64,000 bases of DNA from Caryophanales bacterium UBA7029 (lineage in GTDB: Bacteria; Bacillota_I; Bacilli_A; RFN20; CAG-826). Both the position numbers and the translations under genes were made by a program. Position 1 is the stretch's first letter; each line of letters begins with the position of its first letter. The notes under the pieces were generated by a model. It was not told the DNA's origin and did not search any database. It saw only the letters and a list, made by a program, of their open reading frames with translations. This document shows positions 1 through 7,981 of the stretch, one piece after another. The stretch covers positions 15,472 to 79,471 of the forward strand of contig DLBE01000043.1 in NCBI GenBank assembly GCA_002494205.1, in the 5' to 3' direction.

Positions 1-25
1 TGCCTTACCACTTGGCTACACCCCA
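1..25 (-). tRNA. tRNA-Gln, 5' part only
   Basis: Read on the minus strand the first bases are TGGGGTGTAGCCAAGTGG followed by TAAGGCA, the usual 5' acceptor and D-arm of bacterial tRNA-Gln(UUG). The anticodon lies outside the window, so the isoacceptor is inferred from the 5' third only. It is the last visible member of a Val-Tyr-Gln tRNA cluster. Confidence 0.8.
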
Positions 26-42
26 ATCTCTAACTTTTTAAG

Positions 43-126
43 TGGTGGGTGAGGACAGATTTGAACTGCCGAACCCGAAGGAATTGATTTACAGTCAACC
101 GCGTTTGGCCACTTCGCTACTCACCC
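43..126 (-). tRNA. tRNA-Tyr (GTA)
   Basis: The acceptor stem GGGTGAG/CTCACCC closes with discriminator A and an encoded CCA (43-45 on the plus strand). The anticodon loop CTGTAAA gives anticodon GTA. A long variable arm, typical of bacterial tRNA-Tyr, and a GTTCAAATC T-loop are present. It lies between tRNA-Gln and tRNA-Val on the same strand. Confidence 0.95.
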
Positions 127-143
127 ACTATTTCACGTTTAGA

Positions 144-219
144 TGGTGGATGTTAAGAGGCTCGAACTCCTGACCCCCGCCGTGTAAAGGCGATGCTCTC
201 CCAACTGAGCTAAACATCC
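144..219 (-). tRNA. tRNA-Val (TAC)
   Basis: Acceptor stem GGATGTT/AACATCC, D-arm GCTCAG..GAGAGC, anticodon loop CTTTACA (anticodon TAC), T-loop GTTCGAGCC and an encoded CCA are all visible. It is the first tRNA of the cluster, about 20 bases downstream of a good promoter. Confidence 0.95.
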
Positions 220-246
220 ACGTTTACACTTCAAACGTGCTATAAA

Positions 247-274
247 ATTATATCAAACGATATAAGATAGTCAA
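247..274 (-). promoter_or_regulatory. Promoter of the tRNA Val-Tyr-Gln cluster
   Basis: On the minus strand TTGACT (269-274) is followed by a 16-base spacer and TATAAT (247-252), a near-consensus vegetative promoter. It sits between the stop of pgi and tRNA-Val, so the tRNAs can be transcribed independently of pgi. Confidence 0.75.
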
Positions 275-281
275 ACACAAA

Positions 282-1562
282 TTAATAGCCTTTTTTACCA
301 AGGAGATGGAACATATTCTTTTTATAGATTTCTACACCTGGTTGATTGAAAGGATTTACTTTAAGTAAATATGCTGACATAGCACATGTTTTCATAAAGA
401 AATAAAAGAGATAACCTAATCCTTTTTCATCAAGTTTATCAATTTCTAAAATAACATTTGGAACTTTAGCAGTTTCAGCATGTGCCTCTAATGTTCCTTT
501 GAATGCTTGTTCAGAGACAAAAGACATATTTTTGCCAGCAAGATAGTTTAATTCATCAAGGTCTTCGTCAGCCTTTGGAATTGAGATTTCATGATTTGGG
601 TGTTTGATATTTAAAACTGTTTCAAATAGAACTCGAGAACCATCTTGGATGAATTGACCTAATGAATGAAGATCCGTGGAGAATGTAGCTGAACATGGGA
701 ATAGTCCTTTATGTTCTTTTCCTTCAGATTCACCAAATAATTGTTTAAACCATTCACCAATAGAAACAAGTCTTGGTTCATATGTGACAAAGAGTTCATC
801 CGCATATTTTTCGCGATATAATGCATCACGAATAACAGCATACTTATAGGCAGAATTTGCAGAAATTTCAGGGGATTTTAAGGATTTTTCTGCTTCTTTT
901 GCTCCGGCAATGAGTTCTTTAATATTGATGCCGGCACAAGCAATTGGGAATAGCCCAACGGCAGAGAAAACAGAATAACGACCTCCAATATCAGAAGGTA
1001 AAACAAATCTTACATAACCTTCTTGTTTTGATAATTTTAGAAGGGCTCCTTTTTCTTTATCTGTTGTAGCAAAAATAGCCTTTGATGCTTCCTTTTTGCC
1101 AACTTTTTCTTCTAGAAGGTTCTTTAAAATTCTAAAAGCGATAGAAGTTTCGGTTGTTGTACCACTTTTTGAAATAACATTAATAGCAAATTTTTTACCT
1201 TTCAAATGTTCAATTACTTCATATAAATAGTCAGAAGAAAATGATTGTCCAACGAAAATAATTTCAGGTTTTTTGTCAGAATGCAAACCATTAATTGCTT
1301 CAATTGCAGCGCGTGCTCCTAAATAAGAACCTCCAATGCCACAAACTAGCAAAATATCACAGTTTTTCCTAACAATTTCAGCATATTTTTGAATTTCATC
1401 AAGTTCGGATTCCTTAATGCTAGAAGGGTAGTTTAGCCAACCTAAATAGTCATTTCCTGGACCGGATTTGTCATCAATCATTTTATTAATTTCTTCGACT
1501 TGTTTTTTGTAGGAAGCGTAGTCAATTTTTCTTCCTAAATGTTCATCTAATACTTTAATCAT
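282..1562 (-). CDS. pgi: Glucose-6-phosphate isomerase
   Basis: It interconverts glucose-6-phosphate and fructose-6-phosphate in cytosolic glycolysis. The 426-residue protein has the length of the short Firmicutes-type PGI. Visible family features are the sugar-phosphate-binding segment around VISKSGTTTET (about residue 130), a PSDIGGRYSVFSAVG stretch (about 190-205, the conserved PGI signature region) and QLFGESEGKEHKG (about 270), with a C-terminal lysine-rich segment. Its start codon overlaps the 3' end of the S1-domain gene by 8 bases, which indicates a co-transcribed unit with the S1 protein, ispD and the HAD gene. No terminator is obvious between it and the tRNA promoter downstream. Confidence 0.95.
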   Translation of the reverse strand: MIKVLDEHLGRKIDYASYKKQVEEINKMIDDKSGPGNDYLGWLNYPSSIKESELDEIQKYAEIVRKNCDILLVCGIGGSYLGARAAIEAINGLHSDKKPEIIFVGQSFSSDYLYEVIEHLKGKKFAINVISKSGTTTETSIAFRILKNLLEEKVGKKEASKAIFATTDKEKGALLKLSKQEGYVRFVLPSDIGGRYSVFSAVGLFPIACAGINIKELIAGAKEAEKSLKSPEISANSAYKYAVIRDALYREKYADELFVTYEPRLVSIGEWFKQLFGESEGKEHKGLFPCSATFSTDLHSLGQFIQDGSRVLFETVLNIKHPNHEISIPKADEDLDELNYLAGKNMSFVSEQAFKGTLEAHAETAKVPNVILEIDKLDEKGLGYLFYFFMKTCAMSAYLLKVNPFNQPGVEIYKKNMFHLLGKKGY

Positions 1563-1923
1563 GTTTTTCTTCCTTTTCTTTAGAAATCCATTCGTTTAAT
1601 TTTTCTTTTAAAACAGAGTAATCAATAAATTCAGGATCAATTTTAACTTTCTTAACTCCGTTTTTATGATATTCTTCTTTTTCTTCGGCACTAATTTTAG
1701 ACATTGAAAGTTTTAAAAATCCGTCATCTTCAATACCTATAATTTTTACTTGATAGGTTTTACCTATCTTAAGATATTTATGGATGTTTCTAATAAATAC
1801 ATTAGCAACTTCAGAAATATGAAGTAGTCCTTTTTTACCATCGGCAAAAATCATAATCGCTCCGAAGTCACGGATGTTGATTATTGTACCTTCAATAATT
1901 TCGTCAATTTCGTATTGTTTCAT
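1555..1923 (-). CDS. S1 RNA-binding domain protein (YugI/GSP13-like)
   Basis: A 122-residue protein with one S1 domain at about residues 5-75: EIIEGTIINIRDFGAIMIF, then GKKGLLHISEVA, then VKIIGIEDDGFLKLSMS. A lysine- and glutamate-rich tail follows. Size and layout match the Firmicutes YugI/general stress protein 13/CvfD family, small ribosome-associated RNA-binding regulators. It overlaps pgi by 8 bases, and its ATG shares a base with the ispD stop. The family role in post-transcriptional stress control is known from relatives; a specific role here is inference. Confidence 0.85.
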   Translation of the reverse strand: MKQYEIDEIIEGTIINIRDFGAIMIFADGKKGLLHISEVANVFIRNIHKYLKIGKTYQVKIIGIEDDGFLKLSMSKISAEEKEEYHKNGVKKVKIDPEFIDYSVLKEKLNEWISKEKEEKHD

Positions 1924-2591
1924 TATTTCAATAATCCCTCGAGATATTTTAAATCACTAATGGTGGTAACTTTGTGATATTTTTTATCGCCTTTAACAAG
2001 TTTAACTTTGTTACCTCCAGAAATAACTAGTGAGCAATCATCTGTTGCATCTTTATTTGATGCATTTTGGTGTGCTTCTTTAATAAGACTAAATTTGAAT
2101 GCCTGAGGCGTTTGAATTTGAGCAACTGTTTTTCGATCGACAAATTTAACAATTTCCTCTTGCTCATTTCTGATTGCAATTGTATTAACTGCTTCCAAAT
2201 AAGAGGTTGCCGCTCCGGTTTCTTGGGCAGCTTTTATGACTTGATTGATTATAAAAACATCAACCAAAGGTCTTGCCGCATCATGAATGACAACAATGTC
2301 GTCACTTTCTAAAGAAAGTGACAATAGTGCATTTTGCACTGATTGTTGTCTTGTTTCTCCGCCTAAAACAAGTTTGGCTTTAATGTGATTATCTTTGATA
2401 TATTTTTCAACATCGTTTCTGTTATTTAAATTAACAACAACGATGAGTTCATCAAAGTTTCGTTTATTAAAAGTTTCTAGTGAATAGGAAAAAACTGGTT
2501 TGCCGTTTAATAAGCAAAGCTGTTTATTTGTTGGACTTTCAAAACGAGTTGAAAGACCAGCCATCAATATAATGCCAGCTAGTTTTTCCAT
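1923..2591 (-). CDS. ispD: 2-C-methyl-D-erythritol 4-phosphate cytidylyltransferase (IspD/TarI family)
   Basis: It is a nucleotidyltransferase that makes CDP-methylerythritol from CTP and MEP in non-mevalonate isoprenoid synthesis. The 222 residues show the N-terminal CTP-binding loop (AGIILMAGLSTRF..NKQL), VVIHDAARPLV near residue 105, the QTPQAF motif near 163 and a C-terminal KVTTISDL segment typical of IspD. The glycine loop is less canonical than usual (AGLSTRFESP instead of AAGxGxRMGxx). The main alternative is TarI, a ribitol-5-phosphate cytidylyltransferase of the same fold, but no tarJ-like gene is adjacent. It overlaps the upstream HAD gene by 13 bases. Confidence 0.8.
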   Translation of the reverse strand: MEKLAGIILMAGLSTRFESPTNKQLCLLNGKPVFSYSLETFNKRNFDELIVVVNLNNRNDVEKYIKDNHIKAKLVLGGETRQQSVQNALLSLSLESDDIVVIHDAARPLVDVFIINQVIKAAQETGAATSYLEAVNTIAIRNEQEEIVKFVDRKTVAQIQTPQAFKFSLIKEAHQNASNKDATDDCSLVISGGNKVKLVKGDKKYHKVTTISDLKYLEGLLK

Positions 2592-3442
2592 TCGATTCCT
2601 AATTTATTTGCTAATTCTTTTGATTGAGCTTTAAGTGATGATTCAGCAGCAACTGTTTGAATGATAGATTGAATAACTTTTTCAAGGTCGCTACCTTTAG
2701 AATAATCAGCTTTAACACAAACGTTGGTACGTTTTTCTGCTAATAATTTTCTTAGAGCTTTTTCATCTCTATCGCTATAAATAGCGATTGAGTGTCCAGA
2801 GTTGTTTTGAACAAGTTGCATACAAGGAATGTCAGTCATTCCATCTCCTAGATAAATCATATTGGTGTATGGAATTCTAATATTCTCAACTTTGGTATTA
2901 ATAGTGGTGTCATCTGTTAAGTCAAAAGAGCCTTTTCTAATACGATAAATAAATTGTGTTTTCATTGTGTAGTTAATGGCGAGTTTTGGCCATACAGGTT
3001 CTTTGGTTTCAGGGTCAAAATAGAATTCACATCCAAACATATATTTGAAATGTTTAGCGATTGAACATCCTTCAAGAATCTCTTTTGTTCCAGATGAAAT
3101 GATATAGTGTTCGATTTGAACCCCTAAGCTTTCTCCGAAAGCATTGATTCTATCAAACCAAGTAGAAACTCCATCAAAATATTGGATTTTTTTGCCCATA
3201 TCATTAAGAGCTTCTCTAGTTAATTTGATACCTTTGTCTTTGCAAAGTTTGACCATTGTATACATGTAAGAGAGAATTCTTTCAACTCCGGTTGCGGCTT
3301 GGAATTTTCCAGTTTCGCCCCAGAATTCACTTGGTGTCATTCCTAAAGATGGAATAAAACCATAATCTTGCATGTCACTTCTCGATAATGTTTTATCGAA
3401 GTCATACATAAGAGCGACAATAGGTCTTTCAGTTTTTTTCAT
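2579..3442 (-). CDS. HAD-superfamily phosphatase, phosphoserine phosphatase-like
   Basis: A 287-residue cytosolic HAD hydrolase. Motif I is MYDFDKTLSRSD (about residues 12-22) with the nucleophile and acid-base aspartates. Motif II is the serine in HYIISSGTKEILEG (about 115). A lysine in the LAINYTMKTQF region is a plausible third motif, and the acidic motif is YLGDGMTDIPCM (about 200). The long alpha-helical insertion between motifs I and II suggests a C1-type cap. The substrate cannot be named from sequence. It is the first gene of the pgi unit and has a clear GAGG ribosome binding site 9 bases before the ATG. Confidence 0.8.
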   Translation of the reverse strand: MKKTERPIVALMYDFDKTLSRSDMQDYGFIPSLGMTPSEFWGETGKFQAATGVERILSYMYTMVKLCKDKGIKLTREALNDMGKKIQYFDGVSTWFDRINAFGESLGVQIEHYIISSGTKEILEGCSIAKHFKYMFGCEFYFDPETKEPVWPKLAINYTMKTQFIYRIRKGSFDLTDDTTINTKVENIRIPYTNMIYLGDGMTDIPCMQLVQNNSGHSIAIYSDRDEKALRKLLAEKRTNVCVKADYSKGSDLEKVIQSIIQTVAAESSLKAQSKELANKLGIEWKN

Positions 3443-3460
3443 ATTACTTACCTCGCGTAT

Positions 3461-3524
3461 AACATTAACAAATGTTAATTATAAAGTCAATTTTTGACAA
3501 TTGGCATTTTAATAATTGCCAATT
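3461..3524. promoter_or_regulatory. Two inverted repeats upstream of the HAD-ispD-pgi unit
   Basis: AATTGGCA (3499-3506) and TGCCAATT (3517-3524) form a perfect 8-bp inverted repeat with a 10-base spacer. A second repeat, AACATT (3461-3466) with AATGTT (3471-3476), is nearer the start codon. On the minus strand TTGACT lies between them. The arrangement fits a dimeric regulator's operators around the operon promoter. The regulator is unknown. Confidence 0.4.
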
Positions 3525-3540
3525 AATGCACGAGAATAAA

Positions 3541-3570
3541 TTATAAAAAAAGAGAGATTAATCTCTCTTT
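3541..3570 (-). terminator. Terminator of tRNA-Leu
   Basis: A perfect 22-base palindrome (3549-3570, AAAGAGAGATT mirrored by its complement) is followed on the minus strand by a run of T. It stands 11 bases after the tRNA 3' end. Confidence 0.8.
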
Positions 3571-3581
3571 ATTTCGTTTAC

Positions 3582-3666
3582 TGGTGCAGTGAATGAGAAT
3601 CGAACTCACACGGGTCACCCCATACGCCCCTCAAACGTACGCGTCTACCAGTTCCGCCATCACTGC
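3582..3666 (-). tRNA. tRNA-Leu (GAG)
   Basis: Acceptor stem GCAGTGA/TCACTGC with discriminator A and an encoded CCA. The anticodon loop TTGAGGG gives GAG, reading CUC/CUU. The long variable arm of class II tRNAs and a GTTCGATTC T-loop are present. Confidence 0.93.
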
Positions 3667-3676
3667 AGCGATAAAT

Positions 3677-3705
3677 AATATACTATTAAAGTTTGCTTCT
3701 AACAA
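3677..3705 (-). promoter_or_regulatory. Promoter of tRNA-Leu
   Basis: On the minus strand TTGTTA (3700-3705), a 17-base spacer and TATATT (3677-3682). It lies just after the mgtE stop codon and 11 bases before the tRNA. Confidence 0.65.
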
Positions 3706-3713
3706 GTAAAAAA

Positions 3714-5138
3714 TTAGATTGAGAACAATAAAGCCGCAATTGAGAAATAAATAACTAAGCTAGAAACATCAACAATAGTTGTTAATAGTGGTTGAGAAAC
3801 AATTGCTGGGTCTTTCTTAATTGCAGCGGCACCCATAGGAAGTACAACAGCAACCATTTTTGACAAGAAAATGGCAATTGATAAAGTTCCTGCGACTAAG
3901 CCTGAAGTTTTGAATGTTTTAATAGCAAAATCAGCAGTCCAACAGTTGCCAGCCCAAATTGATGCGTTGTCTATACTAACAATGCCTGTGTATTGTTCTA
4001 ATGAGAACCAAATAAACCCAAAAACACCAATAAATAAGGCGATAATTAAGGCAGATAAAGCCTCTTTTCTAATAATTTTCCAAAACTCTTTTGGACTAAA
4101 TTCTTGCAAAGCAAGACCACGAATCATAAGAGCGATTGTTTGGCCGCCTGCATTTCCGCCGGTATCCATAATAACTGGGATGAATGCAGCTAAAATCGGA
4201 AGGGCGTTTAATCGAGCTTCAAATCGTGATAAGACCAATGAGGAAAATGTTCCTAAAATAAGTAAAACAATAATCCAAGGAACACATTTTTTAACCATCG
4301 AAAAAGTGGATGTTTGAAGGTACGAATCTTCTAATGGAGTAACCATTTGTAACTTGGAAATATCTTCTGTTTGTTCTTCTTCAATAACGTCCATAACATC
4401 GTCGACAGTAACGATGCCAACAAGACGTCCATCATTATTTAAAACAGCGACAGCATTTAAGTCATAACGTTTAACAACGTTAGCAACATCTTCTTGGTCA
4501 TCATTTACATTGACTGTGTTAAAGTCTTTATTCATGATCTCAGTTATAGGTTTTTCGCCATCTGCAAAAATCAAATCGTCTAAGTCAACAGTACCAACTA
4601 AATTACGTTGTCTGTCCATAACGAAAACGGTATAAATTGTTTCTTTATTTTTACCAGTTTTACGGATAAGTCGAATTGCCTCATCACAAGTAACATCGTC
4701 TAACAAGACGACGAACTCGGTGGTCATAATGGAACCCGCGGAGTCCTCTTTGTAGTTTAAAAGACGATTAATACTAGCGCGTTTTTCTTTTGGAACGTTA
4801 CGTAAAACACGACTGACAACGTTAGCAGGTAATTCTTCAAGATCATCAACGATATCGTCTGTAAATTGAGATTCAAGAATCTCAGATAGTTGGTCATCAG
4901 AAAGACATTTGATGACTTCTTCTTTAACTTCAGCAGGTAAATCTGTGAAGAATTCAGCAGTGTATTCTGATTTTACTGTCTTCAAAATGAAGACAATTTT
5001 CTTAACATCTTCTAAGTCAGCACATGCTTCAGCAATATCAATTTCAGGGACAACCTCAAAAACATGTCTAAGTTCTTTGACATTTTTGGAATCAATTAAT
5101 TTTTCAATTTGTTCAGTTGAAATTAACTCATTTTCCAT
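3714..5138 (-). CDS. mgtE: Magnesium transporter MgtE
   Basis: A Mg2+ channel/transporter of the inner membrane. The 474 residues follow the MgtE plan. An acidic superhelical N domain occupies about residues 20-130 and includes DLPAEVKEEV, SDDQLSEIL and DDLEELPANVVSRVL. A CBS pair occupies about 135-255 and includes AGSIMTTEFVVL and VGTVDLDDLI. The C-terminal pore domain has about five membrane helices and includes ILAAFIPVIMDTGGNAGGQTIALMIRGLAL, where the conserved asparagine, glycine and aspartate residues line the pore. A GGAGG site precedes the ATG. It is monocistronic by position, and the short upstream region has no visible M-box riboswitch. Confidence 0.95.
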   Translation of the reverse strand: MENELISTEQIEKLIDSKNVKELRHVFEVVPEIDIAEACADLEDVKKIVFILKTVKSEYTAEFFTDLPAEVKEEVIKCLSDDQLSEILESQFTDDIVDDLEELPANVVSRVLRNVPKEKRASINRLLNYKEDSAGSIMTTEFVVLLDDVTCDEAIRLIRKTGKNKETIYTVFVMDRQRNLVGTVDLDDLIFADGEKPITEIMNKDFNTVNVNDDQEDVANVVKRYDLNAVAVLNNDGRLVGIVTVDDVMDVIEEEQTEDISKLQMVTPLEDSYLQTSTFSMVKKCVPWIIVLLILGTFSSLVLSRFEARLNALPILAAFIPVIMDTGGNAGGQTIALMIRGLALQEFSPKEFWKIIRKEALSALIIALFIGVFGFIWFSLEQYTGIVSIDNASIWAGNCWTADFAIKTFKTSGLVAGTLSIAIFLSKMVAVVLPMGAAAIKKDPAIVSQPLLTTIVDVSSLVIYFSIAALLFSI

Positions 5139-5242
5139 TTTTGATGCCTCCCTTCCGTGTTAGTTTACATTCTTTAAATAAAGAAATAAAGCAAAAACGA
5201 AATAATAGTGATACAATACTTTCGCAAAGGATATACAAGTAT

Positions 5243-5815
5243 ATGAAGAAATTTATAGTTGAAACAAGCGCAAGACACATTCACGTAACTGAAGAAGCTT
5301 TAGAAAAACTATGTGGAAAAGGCGCTAAATTAGAAGTAAAAGCGATGCTTTCACAACCAGGACAATTCTGTTCTACAACAAAATTAAGTATTGTTGGTCC
5401 AAAAAACACAATTAACGGTGTTTCTATTCTTGGTCCATGTAGAAAAGCAAACCAAGTTGAAATATCGGCAACTGATGCAAGAACACTTGGATTACCAGCA
5501 GTCGTAAGAGAATCAGGTGATATCGCAGGTACTCCTGGAGTTAAAATCGTTGGACCTTGTGGAGAAATCGAATTATCTGAAGGTTTAATTGTTGCAAAAC
5601 GTCACATTCACATGACTCCTGCAGACGCTAAAGAATTTGGCGTTGAGAATGGTCAAATCGTAAAAGTCGCTACTGGAAACGAAGGACGTAAGGTCATTTT
5701 TGATGATGTCGTTATCCGTGTTCGCGAAGATTTCGCACTTGCCATGCACATTGATACAGATGAATCAAACGCTGGTTTATGTGGAATGAAATGTGAAGGC
5801 GAAATTGTAAAATAA
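5243..5815 (+). CDS. pduL: Phosphate propanoyl/acetyl transferase, PduL type
   Basis: It interconverts acyl-CoA and acyl-phosphate (acetyl- or propanoyl-CoA). This start gives 190 residues, the usual PduL length, beginning MKKFIVETSARHIHV. In-frame extension upstream has no ribosome site and would run into the divergent mgtE promoter. Two zinc-binding histidine motifs typical of PduL are seen: ARHIHVT (about residue 11) and AKRHIHMTP (about 120). A GVKIVGPCGE segment lies between the two halves of the fold. There are no other microcompartment genes and no encapsulation peptide is evident, so a role in acetate fermentation with an acetate kinase encoded elsewhere is more likely. AAAGGA lies 12 bases before the ATG. 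Confidence 0.9.
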   Translation: MKKFIVETSARHIHVTEEALEKLCGKGAKLEVKAMLSQPGQFCSTTKLSIVGPKNTINGVSILGPCRKANQVEISATDARTLGLPAVVRESGDIAGTPGVKIVGPCGEIELSEGLIVAKRHIHMTPADAKEFGVENGQIVKVATGNEGRKVIFDDVVIRVREDFALAMHIDTDESNAGLCGMKCEGEIVK

Positions 5816-5833
5816 AAAAATATAAAAACTACT

Positions 5834-5866
5834 AAAATCTTCGGTAAATCCCGGGGATTTTTGTTA
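5834..5866 (+). terminator. Terminator of pduL
   Basis: An 11-bp stem: 5834-5844 pairs with 5851-5861, including two G-T wobbles, with a 6-base loop. The run TTTTTGTTATTTT follows. Confidence 0.8.
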
Positions 5867-5917
5867 TTTTACAGTGAAATTTACTAAATTATTTAATCCT
5901 TTTATCTATATACTTTA

Positions 5918-5946
5918 TTGATATATTAAACGCGAGGGCGTATGAT
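5918..5946 (+). promoter_or_regulatory. metK promoter
   Basis: TTGATA (5918-5923), a 17-base spacer and TATGAT (5941-5946), each 5/6 to consensus. The predicted start near 5953 falls just before the first base of riboswitch stem P1. Confidence 0.8.
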
Positions 5947-5952
5947 AAATGC

Positions 5953-6114
5953 AAGTTCTTATCAAGAATCACGTTAATATGGAATGAAAGAACGTGGTAG
6001 CAACTCTCAATAACGAGTAAGTGCTCTTCCATAGCAGAGGCCCACCCTCTGAGCGATAAGACGGAAACCACTAAATAATAAAGTGACTTTCCTTGGTGGG
6101 AAGTCATTTTTATT
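5953..6114 (+). promoter_or_regulatory. SAM riboswitch (SAM-I/SAM-IV clan, divergent) with terminator
   Basis: The metK leader begins with CTTATCAAGA (5958-5967) and closes with GATAAG (6055-6060), the conserved P1 halves of S-box RNAs. Inside it a P2-like stem ATCACGTT/AACGTGGT (5968-5975 and 5991-5998) encloses AATGAAAG. Next come GCAAC (6000-6004), a P3-like ACTC/GAGT stem (6003-6006 and 6015-6018), and a TGCT..AGC region with an AGAGG/CCTCT hairpin (6036-6050). P2 is much shorter than in canonical SAM-I, and the usual GAGGGA..GGC kink-turn block is not seen, so a variant class is likely. The stem 6083-6092/6098-6107 with a T-run is a transcription terminator. GGAAACCACT (6063-6072) can pair with the terminator's 5' arm as an antiterminator. 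The placement before a SAM synthetase supports feedback control. Confidence 0.82.
6083..6114 (+). terminator. Riboswitch-controlled terminator before metK
   Basis: A ten-base-pair stem with loop TTGGT (6093-6097) followed by TTTTTATTTAATTT, ending just before the ribosome binding site of metK. It is the off-state of the SAM leader. Confidence 0.8.
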
Positions 6115-6135
6115 TAATTTAGGTAGGTGGAAGTT

Positions 6136-7299
6136 ATGGAAAAAAGAAATTTATTTACATCTGAGTCAGTTTCAGAAGGACATCCAGATAAGGTTTGCGA
6201 TCAAATTGCTGATGCTGTTTTAGATGCTTGTTTGAAAGAAGACGCTAATTCAAGGGTCGCATGTGAAGTTTTTGTTACTACTGATTATTGTCTAATTGGT
6301 GGGGAAATCACATCAAATGCTAGACCAAATTATGAAAAAATTGCTAGAGATGTTATTAGAGATATAGGCTACACGAAAGATGAATACGGTTTTAATGCTG
6401 ATTCTGTAAAAATTGATATAAAAGTAAAAGAACAATCCCCAGATATTGCAATGGGTGTAGATGCGAAAAAGCCTGAAGAAATCGGTGCAGGTGATCAAGG
6501 AATTATGTTTGGTTATGCCACTAATGAAAGCGAAGGCTACATGCCTCTTCCTGTTGTAATTGCTCATAAGCTCGTTAGAGTCGCGACAAGCATGAGAAAA
6601 AGTGGTGAATTTAAGGGCGCTAGACCTGATATGAAATCACAAGTTACAGTTGACTATTCAAACCCTTCAAAACCTATTGTAGAAACTGTTTTAATGTCAA
6701 TCCAACATGATCCTGATGTTAATTTAGACAAATTCAGAGAATTTGTTCATACTCATATTATGGTCCCTGTTGTTGAATCATTTGGCCTAAATACAGATTT
6801 TAAAGTTTTGGTAAATCCTACTGGCAAATTTGTCATTGGCGGACCAGCTGGTGACACTGGTGTAACTGGAAGAAAAATTATTGTAGATACTTATGGTTGT
6901 GCAGGTCATCATGGTGGTGGTGCATTTTCTGGTAAGGACCCAACAAAAGTTGATCGTTCTGGTTCGTATATGGCACGTTATATTGCAAAAAATCTTGTTG
7001 CAGCAGGTGTCGCTGATAAATGCGAAATTCAAATTGCATATGCAATTGGAAAAAATTATCCTGTTTCAGTACATGTTGATACATTTGGAACGGCTAAGAT
7101 TGATGAAGAAAAGATTGTTTCAATCATTTATGATATTTTTGATTTAAGACCAGGAATGATTATTAAAAATTTTGCTTTAACTCATCCAAATTTTGAATAT
7201 CATAAACTAACAAATTATGGTCATTTTGGTAGACCTGACCTTAATCTTCCTTGGGAAAGATTAGATAAGGTAATCGAAATTAAAGAAAAATTAAGATAA
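6136..7299 (+). CDS. metK: S-adenosylmethionine synthetase
   Basis: It makes SAM from methionine and ATP in the cytosol. With the ATG at 6136 the protein is 387 residues. This start was chosen because AGGTGG (6125-6130) lies 5 bases upstream; a GTG at 6127 overlaps that site. Signature motifs are SESVSEGHPDKVCDQIADA (about residues 8-26), GAGDQGIMFGYA (about 115-126) and the glycine-rich phosphate loop GGGAFSGKDPTKVDRS (about 255-270). Length and motifs are normal and no residue looks missing. The gene is monocistronic, between a SAM riboswitch and a strong terminator. Confidence 0.97.
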   Translation: MEKRNLFTSESVSEGHPDKVCDQIADAVLDACLKEDANSRVACEVFVTTDYCLIGGEITSNARPNYEKIARDVIRDIGYTKDEYGFNADSVKIDIKVKEQSPDIAMGVDAKKPEEIGAGDQGIMFGYATNESEGYMPLPVVIAHKLVRVATSMRKSGEFKGARPDMKSQVTVDYSNPSKPIVETVLMSIQHDPDVNLDKFREFVHTHIMVPVVESFGLNTDFKVLVNPTGKFVIGGPAGDTGVTGRKIIVDTYGCAGHHGGGAFSGKDPTKVDRSGSYMARYIAKNLVAAGVADKCEIQIAYAIGKNYPVSVHVDTFGTAKIDEEKIVSIIYDIFDLRPGMIIKNFALTHPNFEYHKLTNYGHFGRPDLNLPWERLDKVIEIKEKLR

Positions 7300-7327
7300 G
7301 AGAGAAATATTCTCTCTTTCTTTTTTT
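7298..7327 (+). terminator. Terminator of metK
   Basis: AAGAGAGA (7298-7305) pairs with TCTCTCTT (7311-7318) around a 5-base loop, followed by CTTTTTTTG. Confidence 0.85.
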
Positions 7328-7409
7328 GATTTTCCTTTAATTATTTTAATAATTTTGCGATAATATAATTGTAATTAGCTACATATCTAATTTGGAAAGG
7401 GGGTTTCTT

Positions 7410-7964
7410 ATGAAAAACCAAATTATTGGTAAGAACATCACCGTCACCGAAGCAATCAAGTCAGTTGTTGAGAAAAAACTTTCTCGACTTGAAAAGTATT
7501 TCGTGATTAACGAAGATGTTTCTTGCCGCGTAGTAGTCAGATCATATCCTGTTGGAGCAAAGGTTGAAATTACTATCTTTACACCACAAATGGATCTCAG
7601 AGCTGAGGTATCTGATAATGATCTTTATGCCGCTGTTGACCTTGCTATTGATAAGCTTGAAGGTCAAATGAGAAAACTTAAGACAAGAATGGACCGTTCA
7701 AACGGCAAAATGTCTTTAGGAAGAGCATTAGCTCTTGATTATCTCGAAGATGTCGAAGAAGTCTCTGATGAAGAAGACGAAGTCGTTCGTATTAAAACTA
7801 AATATCTTGATCCAATGACAGTTGAAGAAGCTGTCGCAAGAATGGAAGCAATTGACCACCCATTCTTCCTCTATTTAGATGAAGAAGATGACAAAATCTC
7901 TGTTGTTTATAAACGTGAAGATGGCGGTTATGGTATCTTCCAAGCGGAGAACGAACTTAAATAA
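7410..7964 (+). CDS. hpf: Ribosome hibernation promoting factor, long form
   Basis: It binds the 30S decoding region and dimerises ribosomes into inactive 100S particles in slow growth. The start at 7410 follows a strong GGAAAGGGGG site; it gives 184 residues. The N-terminal RaiA/S30AE domain spans about residues 1-100, and an acidic linker (VEEVSDEEDE) follows. The C-terminal dimerisation domain (about 125-184) includes KTKYLDPMTVEEAVARME and DHPFFLYLDEE. The two-domain layout is the Firmicutes long HPF. TATAAT at 7364-7369 is a likely -10 box. Confidence 0.95.
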   Translation: MKNQIIGKNITVTEAIKSVVEKKLSRLEKYFVINEDVSCRVVVRSYPVGAKVEITIFTPQMDLRAEVSDNDLYAAVDLAIDKLEGQMRKLKTRMDRSNGKMSLGRALALDYLEDVEEVSDEEDEVVRIKTKYLDPMTVEEAVARMEAIDHPFFLYLDEEDDKISVVYKREDGGYGIFQAENELK

Positions 7965-7981
7965 GAAACTAGTAAATCTTA

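Noticed and set aside
3871..4317. Long open frame antisense to mgtE (plus strand)
   Set aside because: It lies opposite the conserved membrane domain of mgtE, lacks initiation signals and has no recognisable family; treated as a shadow.
5139..5242. M-box riboswitch upstream of mgtE
   Set aside because: The intergenic space is about 100 bases and has no multi-stem leader or terminator in the mgtE direction.
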